DNA of 64,000 bases from Lachnospiraceae bacterium UBA938. GTDB taxonomy: Bacteria; Bacillota; Clostridia; Lachnospirales; Lachnospiraceae. How positions within the stretch are numbered: position 1 is the first letter of the stretch; each line of letters starts with the position of its first letter. This document shows positions 11,401 through 20,598 of this stretch, one piece after another. The notes beneath the pieces are model-generated. The model made no database searches. It was not told the DNA's origin and saw only the letters and a list, made by a program, of their open reading frames with translations. The translations under genes were made by a program, and so were the position numbers. The DNA lies in assembly GCA_002293475.1 (NCBI GenBank), contig DBDG01000059.1, forward strand, positions 58,523 through 122,522. Reading direction: 5' to 3'.

Positions 11401-14400
11401 GCGGCGCCGCCCTGAGCGGCGAAGTGTTCCGGGAGCTTAAAGCAACGGGAATCGAAGCGGTAGAAGTATCGATAAGAGACTGTTTCCAGCAAGTAACTGC
11501 CAGTAGCTATACGGTCGGAAGCAGCCAGAAGGATTATGACAGGCTTATCGGGGAGACCGGGGACGGACTGGCGGCGATTATCCATATGTCTGCGACCGGG
11601 AGCAGTGGCGCATATGCAAGTTCGCAGCAGCTGGAAAACGCATTAAATCATGGCATTTACAGTGTGTTTTACTTAGCGAAAGCATTGGCGGAGAAAAAAG
11701 TGAAGAGCGTGAAACAGCTGTTTATAATCACGGATTATGCCGAGGCCGTTACGGACACGCAGCATATCATAAAACCGGCCAATGCTTCTGTAAAAGGTTT
11801 ATTGACGGCTATGGAAAAAGAGCAGCCGCAAGTTGCCTGTCGTATCATCGACATAGATGAGACTGTCAGTGCAAAATCACTGATTTTAGAGATGAGTTTA
11901 AAAGATACGCCTTTTGCTGTTGCTTTTCGGGAAAATACTAGGTATGCGGAGACATTCGGGCCGGTGGCCCTTCCCGCTCAGGACGGAGAAGAAAACGTTG
12001 CGCAAGAAGCCGGGGGTGCTTATGTGATAACCGGGGGAACCGGCGGACTGGGGCTTTTGGCCGCTAGGCAGCTGGCATCCCGGAAAGGAGGAGTCAAGTT
12101 AGCCCTTATTAGCAGAAGCGGCCTGCCCGGCAGGGAAGACTGGGACGGGATTACGGATGACGTGATAAGAGAAAAACTAAATGCGGTCAGGTCCTTAGAA
12201 GAAGCTGGGGCAAAGATCGAAACATATTCGGCAGATATAACGGATCAAGAAGCATTAAAGGCAGCGCTTGATGATTTTCGCATGAAACACGGCCGGATAC
12301 GGGGGATAATCCACTGTGCCGGCATAGCCGGCGAAGGTTTTCTGTTCAGGAAGGATGAGACGGTATTCCAAAATGTAGTCGGCCCCAAAATAAAAGGAAC
12401 CTGGCTGTTAGAAAAACTGACCCAAAACGATGACCTTGCGTTTTTTGTTATGTTTTCTTCCATTGCCACAGTCGTACACATGGCCGGACAAGGTGATTAT
12501 GCGGCAGCTAATTCATTTATGGATTCATTCGCTTATTATATGAACAGGCAGGGCAGAAAAGCCGTGTCGATCAAATGGGCACCTTGGAAAGAAGCCGGGA
12601 TGGCAGTGAATTATAAAGTGGATATGGACAAAGGAGTTTTCTGGCCGGTTACGAACGCGGAAGGCATGGCTTACATGGAAAACATTATCCGTACCGGGGC
12701 GGCCGGCATTATTACCGGCCGGCTCAATTATGCCAATATAGATCAGCTTTCAGGCTACCAGCTAACGGATCCGGTACGTCAGGCAATGTATAAAAAGAAA
12801 TCAGTCAGGATGGCCGACGGCGGAAAAGAAAGCGGCGGAAACATCAATGCAGTGATTACCGGCAAGCAGTCGGCATCCTTAAGTGAAACAGAAATAAAAG
12901 TGGCCGGAATATGGGCTGGTTTTCTCAGCCTAGATTCTATTGACATCTACGCAAGCTTCTATGATATGGGAGGGGATTCGCTGATCGCAACGGTATTGCT
13001 GCAAGAAATGGAAAAAATCTTTCCGGGGGCTTTGGATATAACGGATATCTTTACTTATCCGTCAGTCGTGGCGATATCAGATTATATCGACAAAAAAATA
13101 AAGAAACCTATGCCGAATGAACAAGACAGCAGAAATTACGTTCCCCAAAATGAAAGTATAGCCATTATCGGGATGGCCGGGCGCTTTGCCGACTGTGATA
13201 ATATAGAAAAATTCTGGACAGCCGTAAAAGAAGGCAAGAACAGTATCCGTGATTTTCCCAGCCAAAGAATACCGGATATCGAACACATGATCAGAGATCA
13301 CTCCTATCTGGAGTTTATTCAAGGCGATTTTTATACGGAGCTGGCGGAGGATATCAGCAAAATATTCAGGAAAGGCGGTTATCTGAATGAGGTAGACAAG
13401 TTTGACGCGGCTTTTTTTGGCATTTCGCCTAGAGAGGCAAAGTACATGGAGCCGATGCAGCGTTTCTTTCTGGAAACAGCATATGAAGCAATTGAAGATG
13501 CCGGATATGGCGGGGATAAAATCGTCGGAACTAATACGGGCGTATTTGTCGGCCGGGATAATACCAGTATACCCCTTTACCGATATGTCACGGAACCCGA
13601 CACCATGCATTTGACAGGCTCTTATGGAGGAATCCTGGCAAGCAGGCTTTCTTACCTGCTTAACATGAAGGGGCCGGCCATGGTAATTGATACAGCCTGT
13701 TCTTCGGCCTTGATTTCTATTCATGAAGCTTGCCAGAGTATCCGTAACGGCGATTGTGACATGGCCGTCGCAGGCGGTATCAGTGTATTTTCCTGTGGTA
13801 CCATGAAGGATATTAAAAATCAGATGAGCTTTGATTCTGTCGAATCACCCGATGATATCGTCAGGACATTTGATAATGAAGCAACCGGAACAGTCTGGGG
13901 AGAAGGAGTAGGCGTGCTTCTGCTGAAGCCATTAAACAAGGCGCGGGAAGACGGCGATAATATCCATGCAGTCATTAAAGGAAGTGCAATAAATAATGAC
14001 GGCGCATCCAATGGAATAACGGCCCCTAGCGCGATAGCCCAGGAAGAAGTTATTGTAACGGCGTGGAAGAATGCGGGAATTGAACCCGAAACCATCGGTT
14101 ATGTGGAAGCTCATGGAACCGGTACGGTGCTGGGTGATCCGATTGAAATCAAAGGGCTTACCAATGCCTTTGCTAGGTATACGGATAAGTCCCAGTTTTG
14201 CGGGATAGGGTCGCTAAAGTCTAATATGGGGCATCTGGTAGCAGCTTCCGGAGTTGCATCAGTGATTAAGGCAGTGATGTCGCTTAAGAATAGAATGTTG
14301 CCTCCCAGTATCCATTTTGACAATCCTAACCAGTATATCAATTTTATTAAGTCCCCTGTTTATGTAAATGACGCTTTGAATGATTGGGAAAGTGGTAATT

Positions 14401-17400
14401 ATCCCCGACGAGCCGGTGTCAGTTCTTTTGGGTTTTCCGGTACTAATTGCCATATGGTACTGGAAGAGGCAGAAGTGACCAATGAGGACAGCGGCAAGGA
14501 AAACGGGCAGACATATTGTCTTACCGTCTCGGCTAAAAGTGAAACCGCGCTGTTAACCATAATAGAAGAATATAAAAAGTCCCAACCTAAATTACAGGAT
14601 CAGCATATTGAGAGCATCTGCTGTACGTCAAACACCGGAAGAGGCCATTATACATATCGTCTGCTTATTCTGGTCAGATCAGTGCCGGAGATGATGGAAA
14701 AGCTCAGTCAGCTAAACACGTTAAAAACGTTAAAAACGGATGAGCAGCAAGGTATTTTTTATGGACAGCATAAGATAGTCCTAGAAAGTAAAAAGAACCG
14801 GAACCCCGGCGACCTGACCGAGGCTGAAAGGGCACAGCTCACCAAAAAAGTACAGACCGCCTTAGCAGGGCTTAGAAATACCATAAATGACAACTATGTT
14901 GACTTATTAAAAGAAATCGGCAGCCTATATATTGCCGGGGCAAAGATTGACTGGACTGAAATATATGAAGGGAGAACAATAAAAAAGGCGTCATTACCGG
15001 TATACCCGCTGGAAAGAACCCGGTGCTGGGCAGCGCCTAAGAGGTTAAAAAACTCTTTTGCGAAAAGTGAAATCGCACCGGTTCATCCCCTTGTCCACAG
15101 ACTGGCAGCGGATTCTATCCAAGGTCGGATATATGAGACGTATTTTACGACCGAAGACTGGGTATTGAGCGACCACAAGATTATGGATGAAAACGTGATT
15201 GCCGGAACGACGTATCTGGAAATGGCAAGGAAAGCCGCATCTGATGTCTATGGCATAAGTCATATCGAAATAAAGGACATCACTTTTCTTACTCCTTTAA
15301 AGGTCATGCAAGGTGAGAAAAAATATGTACAGGTAATACTTATAGAGGAAAAAGAAGGCTTTGATTTTATAATAGCCAGCAGGCAGACAGCGCCTGAGCA
15401 GGAAACCGACAGCCAATGGATCAAGCATGTCCAATGGATCAAGCATGTCCAATGGATCAAGCATGTCCAATGGATCAAGCATGTCCAAGGGAAAATCTTT
15501 CGTCTGGAAGAGAAGCAGCCCGTCGACCTGAATATTGATGAAGTGATCAGCCGGTGCGGGCAGAGACGTTTACAGGTTGACATGGAAAACATGGAAGGAA
15601 TATTTCAGTTCGGGCCGCGCTGGCACAGCCTGAAGGAAATAAATTATGGCCTTGATATAGTTACGGCAAAAGTAGAACTGGCAGAAATACTAAGGCCTGA
15701 TCTGGATGAGTATTATTTACATCCAGCACTTTTGGACAATGCAGTCAATGCGGTCATAAAGGATAATGAGGGTGCCTATTTGCCGTTAAGTTACAAGAGC
15801 ATTAAGATTTATGGCAGTAGTCCGGCAGTATTTTATAGTTTAATCAGAAAGAAAAAAAAGTCAGCCAGTAATGAAACCATCACATACGATGTGACGCTGG
15901 CTGACAGCCAAGGGAAGGTTTTTGCTGAAATCGCCGATTATGTCATCAAGAGATTCGATGCTGAAAAACTAAGAACCGGCTTTTATTACGAGATGGCTTG
16001 GATTAAAGAACCGAGGCAGGATACCGGTTCACTTGGGGATGGAACTTTACTGATCTTAAAAGATCTAACCGGGAGGGCGGATGAGCTGGCGGAAAAATTA
16101 ACAGAGCAAGGCCGGCAGTATATCGAAGCAGAGCTAGGCGATCATTTTGAGAAATTAGATGACAGAACCTATATGATCGGCAATGATCAAGAAGACTATA
16201 ATAAGCTGGTTGCTGATATAAAAGGAAAAAATGTTACGGGCATCCTTCATATGAGCAGCCTCTGCCGTGACAGCCAGCTGAAGACGTTATCTGACCTAGA
16301 GAAAGCCCAGGACGGCGGAGTCCATAGCCTTTATTATCTAACCAAGGCAGTAATCAGCCAGAAACTGAATAAAGAGCTGAATATAACCGTGATATCAAGC
16401 TATGCGTATGAAGTAACTCAAAACCAGAAGATTATCCGCCCGCAAAACGCTGCGCTTATGGGGCTGGGCAAGGTCATCGGCCAGGAGCATGATCGGATGA
16501 AGGTCCGGTTCATCGATATTGACGAGCAAACCGGCAGTGATGAGCTGTTATCTGAGCTGGCCGGCCGGGAAGTGCCTTATGCAGTTGCCTTCCGGAATCA
16601 CGAAAGATACGTAGAGCAGTTGAACGGCATAAGGCTGATCAAGAATAACAAGGCTGATATTGCGGACGGCAAGACATACCTGATTACCGGCGGAACCGGG
16701 GGACTGGGACTGGAAACGGCAAAATATCTGACTTCCCAGGGCAAGATAAACCTGGCGTTAATTAACCGTTCTTCCTTCCCGGAGCATGATGAGTGGGAGA
16801 ATATCCTTGCCGGAAACCGCTCTCCCCGGTTATGCGATAAGATCAGAACCATTATGGATATGGAAAGCAAAGGGGCTTCGGTTACCTGTTATAGTGCAGA
16901 TATATGCCGGCCGGAGGAGCTGCAAAAGGTACTTTCCGATATCCGGATAAGATATGGGCAGATCCATGGGATTATTCATTGTGCCGGTATTGCGGGAGAC
17001 GGTTTCCTTATGTTCAAAGAGGAAAAGGTATTTAAGGATGTGTTAGCGCCGAAGGTAGCGGGAACATGGCTGCTGGATCAGATGACCAGAGCGGACAAAC
17101 CCCAGTTCATGGTTATGTTTTCTTCAGTAACAGCCTTGACCGGGGCACCCGGACAAGGGGACTACGCCGCTGCTAATGCATTTATGGACGCCTATGCAGC
17201 TTACCGGAGTGCCGACGGACTGAAAACCGTATCCGTTAACTGGCCGGCATGGAAGGAGACCGGGATGGCGGCAGATCATCATGCGACCGGCGACGTCATG
17301 GTTTTCAGAGCGGTTTCGACAGCTAAAGCGACCAATTCTTTATCTGAGATACTAGATGGCGATCATAGCCGTATAATCGTGGGAGACCTTAATTACGATG

Positions 17401-17789
17401 TGCTTACCGTCATCCAAGGCAGCCGTTTGTTCGGCATATCGGAACAGATCGGTTCAGACCTGAAAAAACAGCAGAAAACTGACATCAGCAAGGTTAACCT
17501 GCCGGTCAAGACGGTGACTGACCAAGAAATTGTCTTACAAGGCAAAGGGGATGAGGGATACACTCAGACGGAAACGCTCCTTGGGCAGATTTGGGGAGAT
17601 GTACTTGGGATTTCACAACTTGATATTTATGAGAATTTCTATGATCTAGGCGGGGATTCCATATTGGCAACCAATCTGCTTAAGCAGATCGAGAAGGTGC
17701 TTCCCGGTGCAGTAGACATTTCTGACATATTTTCCTATCCGACAGTGGTTAATATGGCAGAATTTATCGATGCCAAGCATGAGAGTTAG
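8487..17789 (+). CDS. Trans-AT polyketide synthase, two KS-DH-KR-ACP modules, no AT and no TE
   Basis: 3100 residues. Module 1: KS (about 25-455) with Cys201, His342, His382; a remnant AT-docking/linker region ending in LPTYAF; DH (about 665-940) with His695 in HxxxGxxxxP and Asp859; KR (about 960-1400) with GGTGGLG and Tyr1338; ACP with Ser1498 in GGDSL. Module 2: KS with Cys1738 in TACSSA, linker, DH with His2230 and Asp2417, KR with Tyr2893, ACP with Ser3058 in GGDSI. In DH2 the first motif is degenerate (Gly to Asp, Pro to Ala), and both DH second motifs read DxxxN rather than DxxxQ/H. Each module should add malonate and leave a double bond, extending glycine from the NRPS to an unsaturated amino acid chain. 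No thioesterase domain is present, so release must be in trans. DH2 contains a four-copy hexapeptide repeat. ATG 8487 follows a GAAAGGGG site. Confidence 0.95.
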   Translation: MQKLIDFKYIDIEEGKDWDRLPETDRKNIAVIGLSAKLGGTKNKEDLWRMLADGKDAIKPFPEQRRQDVNRYLNSLRLYPDKIDYHHGAYMEEIDKFDYKFFKISKKEADLMEPNQRAFLETAWEAVEDAGYGGAQLSGKNIGVFLGYSSDFGEEYKKIVQMMDPASAKLAATGNIKSIISSRISYLLDLHGPSVMIDTACSSSLVAIHEACRSIRNGECEAAIAGGVKILMIPGTAESCAEAGIHIISDILSSDGKTRTFDDNSDGTMLGEGTAAVLLKPLNRAIVDKDHIYAVIKGSAINQDGGSIGITAPNSAAQEEVICKAWRDSDIAVDTISYIEAHGTGTRLGDSVEINGLERAFRKHTDKKQFCAISSIKTNIGHLDCTAGISGFTKAILSLHKKKLPPSLNFTCPNRNIPLVDSPVFINDSLTDWDTGDIPRRCGVSSFGLSGTNCHIILEEAPVMEVTEVSKGIKRTNLFVLSAQDPHSLKAMVIKYIDYFYTDNPASINDICYTASIGRGHYRYRLAIPVKSIEELECKLVLLQSNNFQYDKVKDVYYGEHIVVSQAKEDKEQGDITAEEKRSLTAQANSLIQYFITGRTTAEQYNNLANCYIRGADIAWETLYHAGSYRRVNLPTYAFLETRCWVEDNGNKINTMPQKTDSISPLIDTRLAKTLSQEIYTTCFRVERQWVLREHKVFGKYVVPGTAYIEMLRTVLDKGSSAQHVMIRDLKFTAALALEEAEEREAHLLIRDLGDHIEYEIASKSEKSDEWVIHVSGEAVYVTEAGEEAWDLTELLSRFTKTDALTYRQFPDNPIQTGARWDTYGQIFHKADEYVSHIKLAESYHEDLQEYFIHPSMMDCAVNTANAFIGDGYYLPFSYKKLIIYGATPPSFYCHLKRKDKHNSDETATFDIVFLDMEGKVLLKAEEYVIKKVRDSIKENRADSYYRTAWVKKPATELRAGLATGRVLVFTSGAALSGEVFRELKATGIEAVEVSIRDCFQQVTASSYTVGSSQKDYDRLIGETGDGLAAIIHMSATGSSGAYASSQQLENALNHGIYSVFYLAKALAEKKVKSVKQLFIITDYAEAVTDTQHIIKPANASVKGLLTAMEKEQPQVACRIIDIDETVSAKSLILEMSLKDTPFAVAFRENTRYAETFGPVALPAQDGEENVAQEAGGAYVITGGTGGLGLLAARQLASRKGGVKLALISRSGLPGREDWDGITDDVIREKLNAVRSLEEAGAKIETYSADITDQEALKAALDDFRMKHGRIRGIIHCAGIAGEGFLFRKDETVFQNVVGPKIKGTWLLEKLTQNDDLAFFVMFSSIATVVHMAGQGDYAAANSFMDSFAYYMNRQGRKAVSIKWAPWKEAGMAVNYKVDMDKGVFWPVTNAEGMAYMENIIRTGAAGIITGRLNYANIDQLSGYQLTDPVRQAMYKKKSVRMADGGKESGGNINAVITGKQSASLSETEIKVAGIWAGFLSLDSIDIYASFYDMGGDSLIATVLLQEMEKIFPGALDITDIFTYPSVVAISDYIDKKIKKPMPNEQDSRNYVPQNESIAIIGMAGRFADCDNIEKFWTAVKEGKNSIRDFPSQRIPDIEHMIRDHSYLEFIQGDFYTELAEDISKIFRKGGYLNEVDKFDAAFFGISPREAKYMEPMQRFFLETAYEAIEDAGYGGDKIVGTNTGVFVGRDNTSIPLYRYVTEPDTMHLTGSYGGILASRLSYLLNMKGPAMVIDTACSSALISIHEACQSIRNGDCDMAVAGGISVFSCGTMKDIKNQMSFDSVESPDDIVRTFDNEATGTVWGEGVGVLLLKPLNKAREDGDNIHAVIKGSAINNDGASNGITAPSAIAQEEVIVTAWKNAGIEPETIGYVEAHGTGTVLGDPIEIKGLTNAFARYTDKSQFCGIGSLKSNMGHLVAASGVASVIKAVMSLKNRMLPPSIHFDNPNQYINFIKSPVYVNDALNDWESGNYPRRAGVSSFGFSGTNCHMVLEEAEVTNEDSGKENGQTYCLTVSAKSETALLTIIEEYKKSQPKLQDQHIESICCTSNTGRGHYTYRLLILVRSVPEMMEKLSQLNTLKTLKTDEQQGIFYGQHKIVLESKKNRNPGDLTEAERAQLTKKVQTALAGLRNTINDNYVDLLKEIGSLYIAGAKIDWTEIYEGRTIKKASLPVYPLERTRCWAAPKRLKNSFAKSEIAPVHPLVHRLAADSIQGRIYETYFTTEDWVLSDHKIMDENVIAGTTYLEMARKAASDVYGISHIEIKDITFLTPLKVMQGEKKYVQVILIEEKEGFDFIIASRQTAPEQETDSQWIKHVQWIKHVQWIKHVQWIKHVQGKIFRLEEKQPVDLNIDEVISRCGQRRLQVDMENMEGIFQFGPRWHSLKEINYGLDIVTAKVELAEILRPDLDEYYLHPALLDNAVNAVIKDNEGAYLPLSYKSIKIYGSSPAVFYSLIRKKKKSASNETITYDVTLADSQGKVFAEIADYVIKRFDAEKLRTGFYYEMAWIKEPRQDTGSLGDGTLLILKDLTGRADELAEKLTEQGRQYIEAELGDHFEKLDDRTYMIGNDQEDYNKLVADIKGKNVTGILHMSSLCRDSQLKTLSDLEKAQDGGVHSLYYLTKAVISQKLNKELNITVISSYAYEVTQNQKIIRPQNAALMGLGKVIGQEHDRMKVRFIDIDEQTGSDELLSELAGREVPYAVAFRNHERYVEQLNGIRLIKNNKADIADGKTYLITGGTGGLGLETAKYLTSQGKINLALINRSSFPEHDEWENILAGNRSPRLCDKIRTIMDMESKGASVTCYSADICRPEELQKVLSDIRIRYGQIHGIIHCAGIAGDGFLMFKEEKVFKDVLAPKVAGTWLLDQMTRADKPQFMVMFSSVTALTGAPGQGDYAAANAFMDAYAAYRSADGLKTVSVNWPAWKETGMAADHHATGDVMVFRAVSTAKATNSLSEILDGDHSRIIVGDLNYDVLTVIQGSRLFGISEQIGSDLKKQQKTDISKVNLPVKTVTDQEIVLQGKGDEGYTQTETLLGQIWGDVLGISQLDIYENFYDLGGDSILATNLLKQIEKVLPGAVDISDIFSYPTVVNMAEFIDAKHES
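15414..15485 (+). repeat. Intragenic 18-bp tandem repeat, 4 perfect copies, in PKS DH2
   Basis: Four identical copies of caatggatcaagcatgtc run in frame and encode QWIKHV four times (residues about 2310-2333). They sit at the strand of the DH fold where family members carry one W-x-x-H-hydrophobic segment, so three copies look like slippage expansions. All copies are identical at the nucleotide level, suggesting a recent origin. Confidence 0.97.
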
Positions 17790-17857
17790 GGTGAAAGAAA
17801 AGCCATTTCAACTATTGATTTCGAATGCGGCAGAGCCGCAGATGGGTATAAGTAAAT

Positions 17858-20578
17858 ATGAATAAATTAAATGAGTTCTTAAAAAAGGTCATCTATAATT
17901 GTAGTTTTGATATTACGTTTAACGGTGATAAGCAGGGCGCTATCAATAAATGGGCGGTAAAAAAAGTGTCTTTCGATCAAGCGGGCAGGAACGATGAGAG
18001 ACCTTTCCTAGAAACAAAATATGTGAATACAATAGGGGCGGATCATGGCAATATTCCTGAGCATATTCTTGAGAAAGCATGGAAGTACTATGTTTCATCA
18101 GAAAAGAAATATAATGTTTATCAAGATAATTGCCCAGAAATACTTTTTCCGGATGACACAGAGAAATATATTTATTGTCTCAGTGCCATTTATTGCCGCA
18201 GTGAGCAGGAAGTATATATATATATAAATGCCGAAACGCCTCTGCGGGTTTGGATAAACGGGGAGATGGCAGCGGTTACACATTACCGCTACCATGTCAA
18301 ACCCTATACTATTTTGCAAAGGTTAGATCAAGGCACCAATACGATACTGGTGGAAAAAAGTATCAGAGCGGATTATTCCCATATCCGGGATCAGAGCTTT
18401 GTTATCGGCATCAATCCTTTGGCGGCGCTCCTTACAGATCATAACAGAAGGTTCATTGATGATTCGGCGGTTACTTTTGCGGAACAGGCATGCTTTGTCA
18501 TACCGGATCAGGCATTTTTTATGAAGGGTGAGGAGATCGGGATTACCATTATGAAAAGAAAATATCCCGGAAAGCAGGAAAATGATGTCGGCGTGGAGGT
18601 GAAGAACAGTTTTGAGGAACTGATACTTAGCTTGAAGGTTCGAACAAAACAGAGATTTTTACTGGATCTGGCGTCTGAACCGGAAGGAGTCTATAAAATC
18701 GAAGTGCATGATCTGATTAATGATAAAAGGTCTGGATCTGCTTACATTTATATCGGGGATTTTAAGACTGGCTGCGATGACCTGCGCAAAAGCGTGATAG
18801 AGAAAATAAACGATTCGGATGAAATAGCAGAAGCCCTAGAAAAATATGCCGAAATAGCCAATACGGCTACCGGATGCTACCAATTGGCTCCTGAGCTTAT
18901 GAATGAACGGATGTACGGTTTTATGCTGGAAAAATATGCCGAAATAGAATCGGCGCTACATTTCGGGCAAGATTCCGGCAATAGACTGATAAATAACATA
19001 TTTAGAAACAGTGCGTTCCTCTTTAGAAAAAGCAACATAGATGGCGGCAGTATTGCCTATGGGGTTTTTCTTCCGATTAATTACGCCAAGGACAGAGACT
19101 ATCCCTTGGTGGTAATGTGTGCAACGGGATATGCCGCCTCAAGATACCCCTTACCGGTTCCTTATCAAACGGAAAATAAGATTAAAGACTGCATTATTTT
19201 AAATGTTGTTGCTAGGGGAGACTATGAGCATGAATTTATCTATGAAGCCGAATTACAGGGTCTGATTAAGGATATCGTAAGCCGTTTTCATATAAAAAGG
19301 AACCGTGTTTATCTGCTGGGAGTATGCCTTGGTGCCAAGGGGGCTTTTAGCCTGGCTTTAAAAATGCCGGATTACTTCGCGGGGATGGCCTTAGTATTCG
19401 GGCCGGCTTATTATCTGACCTTGACTCCTTATTTTCTGATTTATGAGAATAGAGCATTTGGCAATATCGGTGCGGAATACTTGAAACATTCTGAAATGGA
19501 TAAGGAGTACATTAACAACATTGGCAATATACCGGCCTGTCATTTAGCGTTACTCGGTGATTTTGCCGGAAACGTTGCTAGGGATTTGTATGTGACAAGC
19601 TGTCTAGGGAACTGCCGGGATTTTTGCTTCGCGGATTTTTTACGGGATGAATTTGACGAACTGGTCAATTCTTTTAAGCTGGCAGAGGAATTAATAAAAA
19701 ATGAAAAAGATGAATATCCGCGGACAGTCAATTTCACTTCTTATTATAGAAAATACAATAAATCCTATTGGGTTCGGATAGATAACCGTAAGGATCTTAC
19801 GGAACGGTCATTTATCAGTGCCAAGATTGCCTCGGAAGTACTGATTATTATTAAGACCGAAAATATTGCCGGCTTCTCTCTGCTGCTTAGTGCTGACCAA
19901 TTGGGCTTAGACCGTACAGTTACTGTGAATGTAGATGGCCGCGATATTGTGGTTCGGCTCGGTGATTACACAAACGTTAGCTTTGAAAGTAATTCGGATG
20001 TGACTTCGGCATCTGCCACAGAGCTTGACAGGGATAGCTTTGAAGCGCTGTATTTCAGTTGGGGAACCGAGGTAAGCAATACCGGAATAAAACAGGTATA
20101 TATGAATAAGTGTGTCATCATAAAAGCAGATTATTATAAGGAAGACAGGCGGGCTTACCTGCGCAAAATGTTTAACCAGCTGGCCGCTCCGTTATCATCG
20201 CCGCGCCGCTTTTACCATTATCCTGTTTTTGAGGAAAGTGAAGTAGATATAGACGACTTGGGAGGCGGCAACTTTATTCTGGCAGCCGACACAAGGATGC
20301 TGAGCCAGTTCCAGCAAATGATCTTAGACAGTACGGGCATCCATGCCGGTTCTGCTTACCTGCAATATAAAGACAGGACATTTAACGGAGAGTATTTTGC
20401 CCTGATAAAATGCCAGAATCCGGTCAATGTCAGGTATTGTACGGTATTATTACTGTTTAACAGTGACACGATGCAACAGCTGTTAACGCAAATATATGCA
20501 TCTTTTCAATATCATCCGCTATTTGAAAATGACATTATCATTTTTAACGAGCAAGAATATTATTGCGATATTGAATAG
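17858..20578 (+). CDS. Large alpha/beta-hydrolase (prolyl-oligopeptidase/esterase-like) with Cys in the nucleophile elbow
   Basis: 906 residues with no signal peptide. The N-terminal third has a beta-sandwich-like segment (INAETPLRVWINGE) of the sort found in multidomain S9-type hydrolases. The middle is a catalytic alpha/beta-hydrolase fold (DYPLVVMCATGYAA, then LLGVCLGAKGAFSLALKMPD). The nucleophile elbow, normally G-x-S-x-G, reads G-V-C-L-G with Cys490. A later segment (YNKSYWVRID) matches the C-terminal domain usual in these proteins. The acid and His of the triad cannot be assigned by eye. It lies 68 bp after a PKS that lacks a thioesterase, so a role in releasing or trimming the chain is plausible but inferred. 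Alternatives are a catalytically dead scaffold or a resistance/processing peptidase. The start site has only a weak ribosome binding site. Confidence 0.8.
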   Translation: MNKLNEFLKKVIYNCSFDITFNGDKQGAINKWAVKKVSFDQAGRNDERPFLETKYVNTIGADHGNIPEHILEKAWKYYVSSEKKYNVYQDNCPEILFPDDTEKYIYCLSAIYCRSEQEVYIYINAETPLRVWINGEMAAVTHYRYHVKPYTILQRLDQGTNTILVEKSIRADYSHIRDQSFVIGINPLAALLTDHNRRFIDDSAVTFAEQACFVIPDQAFFMKGEEIGITIMKRKYPGKQENDVGVEVKNSFEELILSLKVRTKQRFLLDLASEPEGVYKIEVHDLINDKRSGSAYIYIGDFKTGCDDLRKSVIEKINDSDEIAEALEKYAEIANTATGCYQLAPELMNERMYGFMLEKYAEIESALHFGQDSGNRLINNIFRNSAFLFRKSNIDGGSIAYGVFLPINYAKDRDYPLVVMCATGYAASRYPLPVPYQTENKIKDCIILNVVARGDYEHEFIYEAELQGLIKDIVSRFHIKRNRVYLLGVCLGAKGAFSLALKMPDYFAGMALVFGPAYYLTLTPYFLIYENRAFGNIGAEYLKHSEMDKEYINNIGNIPACHLALLGDFAGNVARDLYVTSCLGNCRDFCFADFLRDEFDELVNSFKLAEELIKNEKDEYPRTVNFTSYYRKYNKSYWVRIDNRKDLTERSFISAKIASEVLIIIKTENIAGFSLLLSADQLGLDRTVTVNVDGRDIVVRLGDYTNVSFESNSDVTSASATELDRDSFEALYFSWGTEVSNTGIKQVYMNKCVIIKADYYKEDRRAYLRKMFNQLAAPLSSPRRFYHYPVFEESEVDIDDLGGGNFILAADTRMLSQFQQMILDSTGIHAGSAYLQYKDRTFNGEYFALIKCQNPVNVRYCTVLLLFNSDTMQQLLTQIYASFQYHPLFENDIIIFNEQEYYCDIE

Positions 20579-20598
20579 AGAATAGAAGAGGTGTAGAG

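Noticed and set aside
13077..13724. 215-codon open frame on the minus strand within the PKS
   Set aside because: It lies fully antisense to the KS2 domain with no ribosome binding site or recognisable protein features; a shadow of the PKS codon pattern.
18183..18240. tatatatata tract as promoter or slippage site inside the hydrolase gene
   Set aside because: It encodes EVYIYINAE in a plausible beta strand with the frame intact, and there is no evidence for an internal start.
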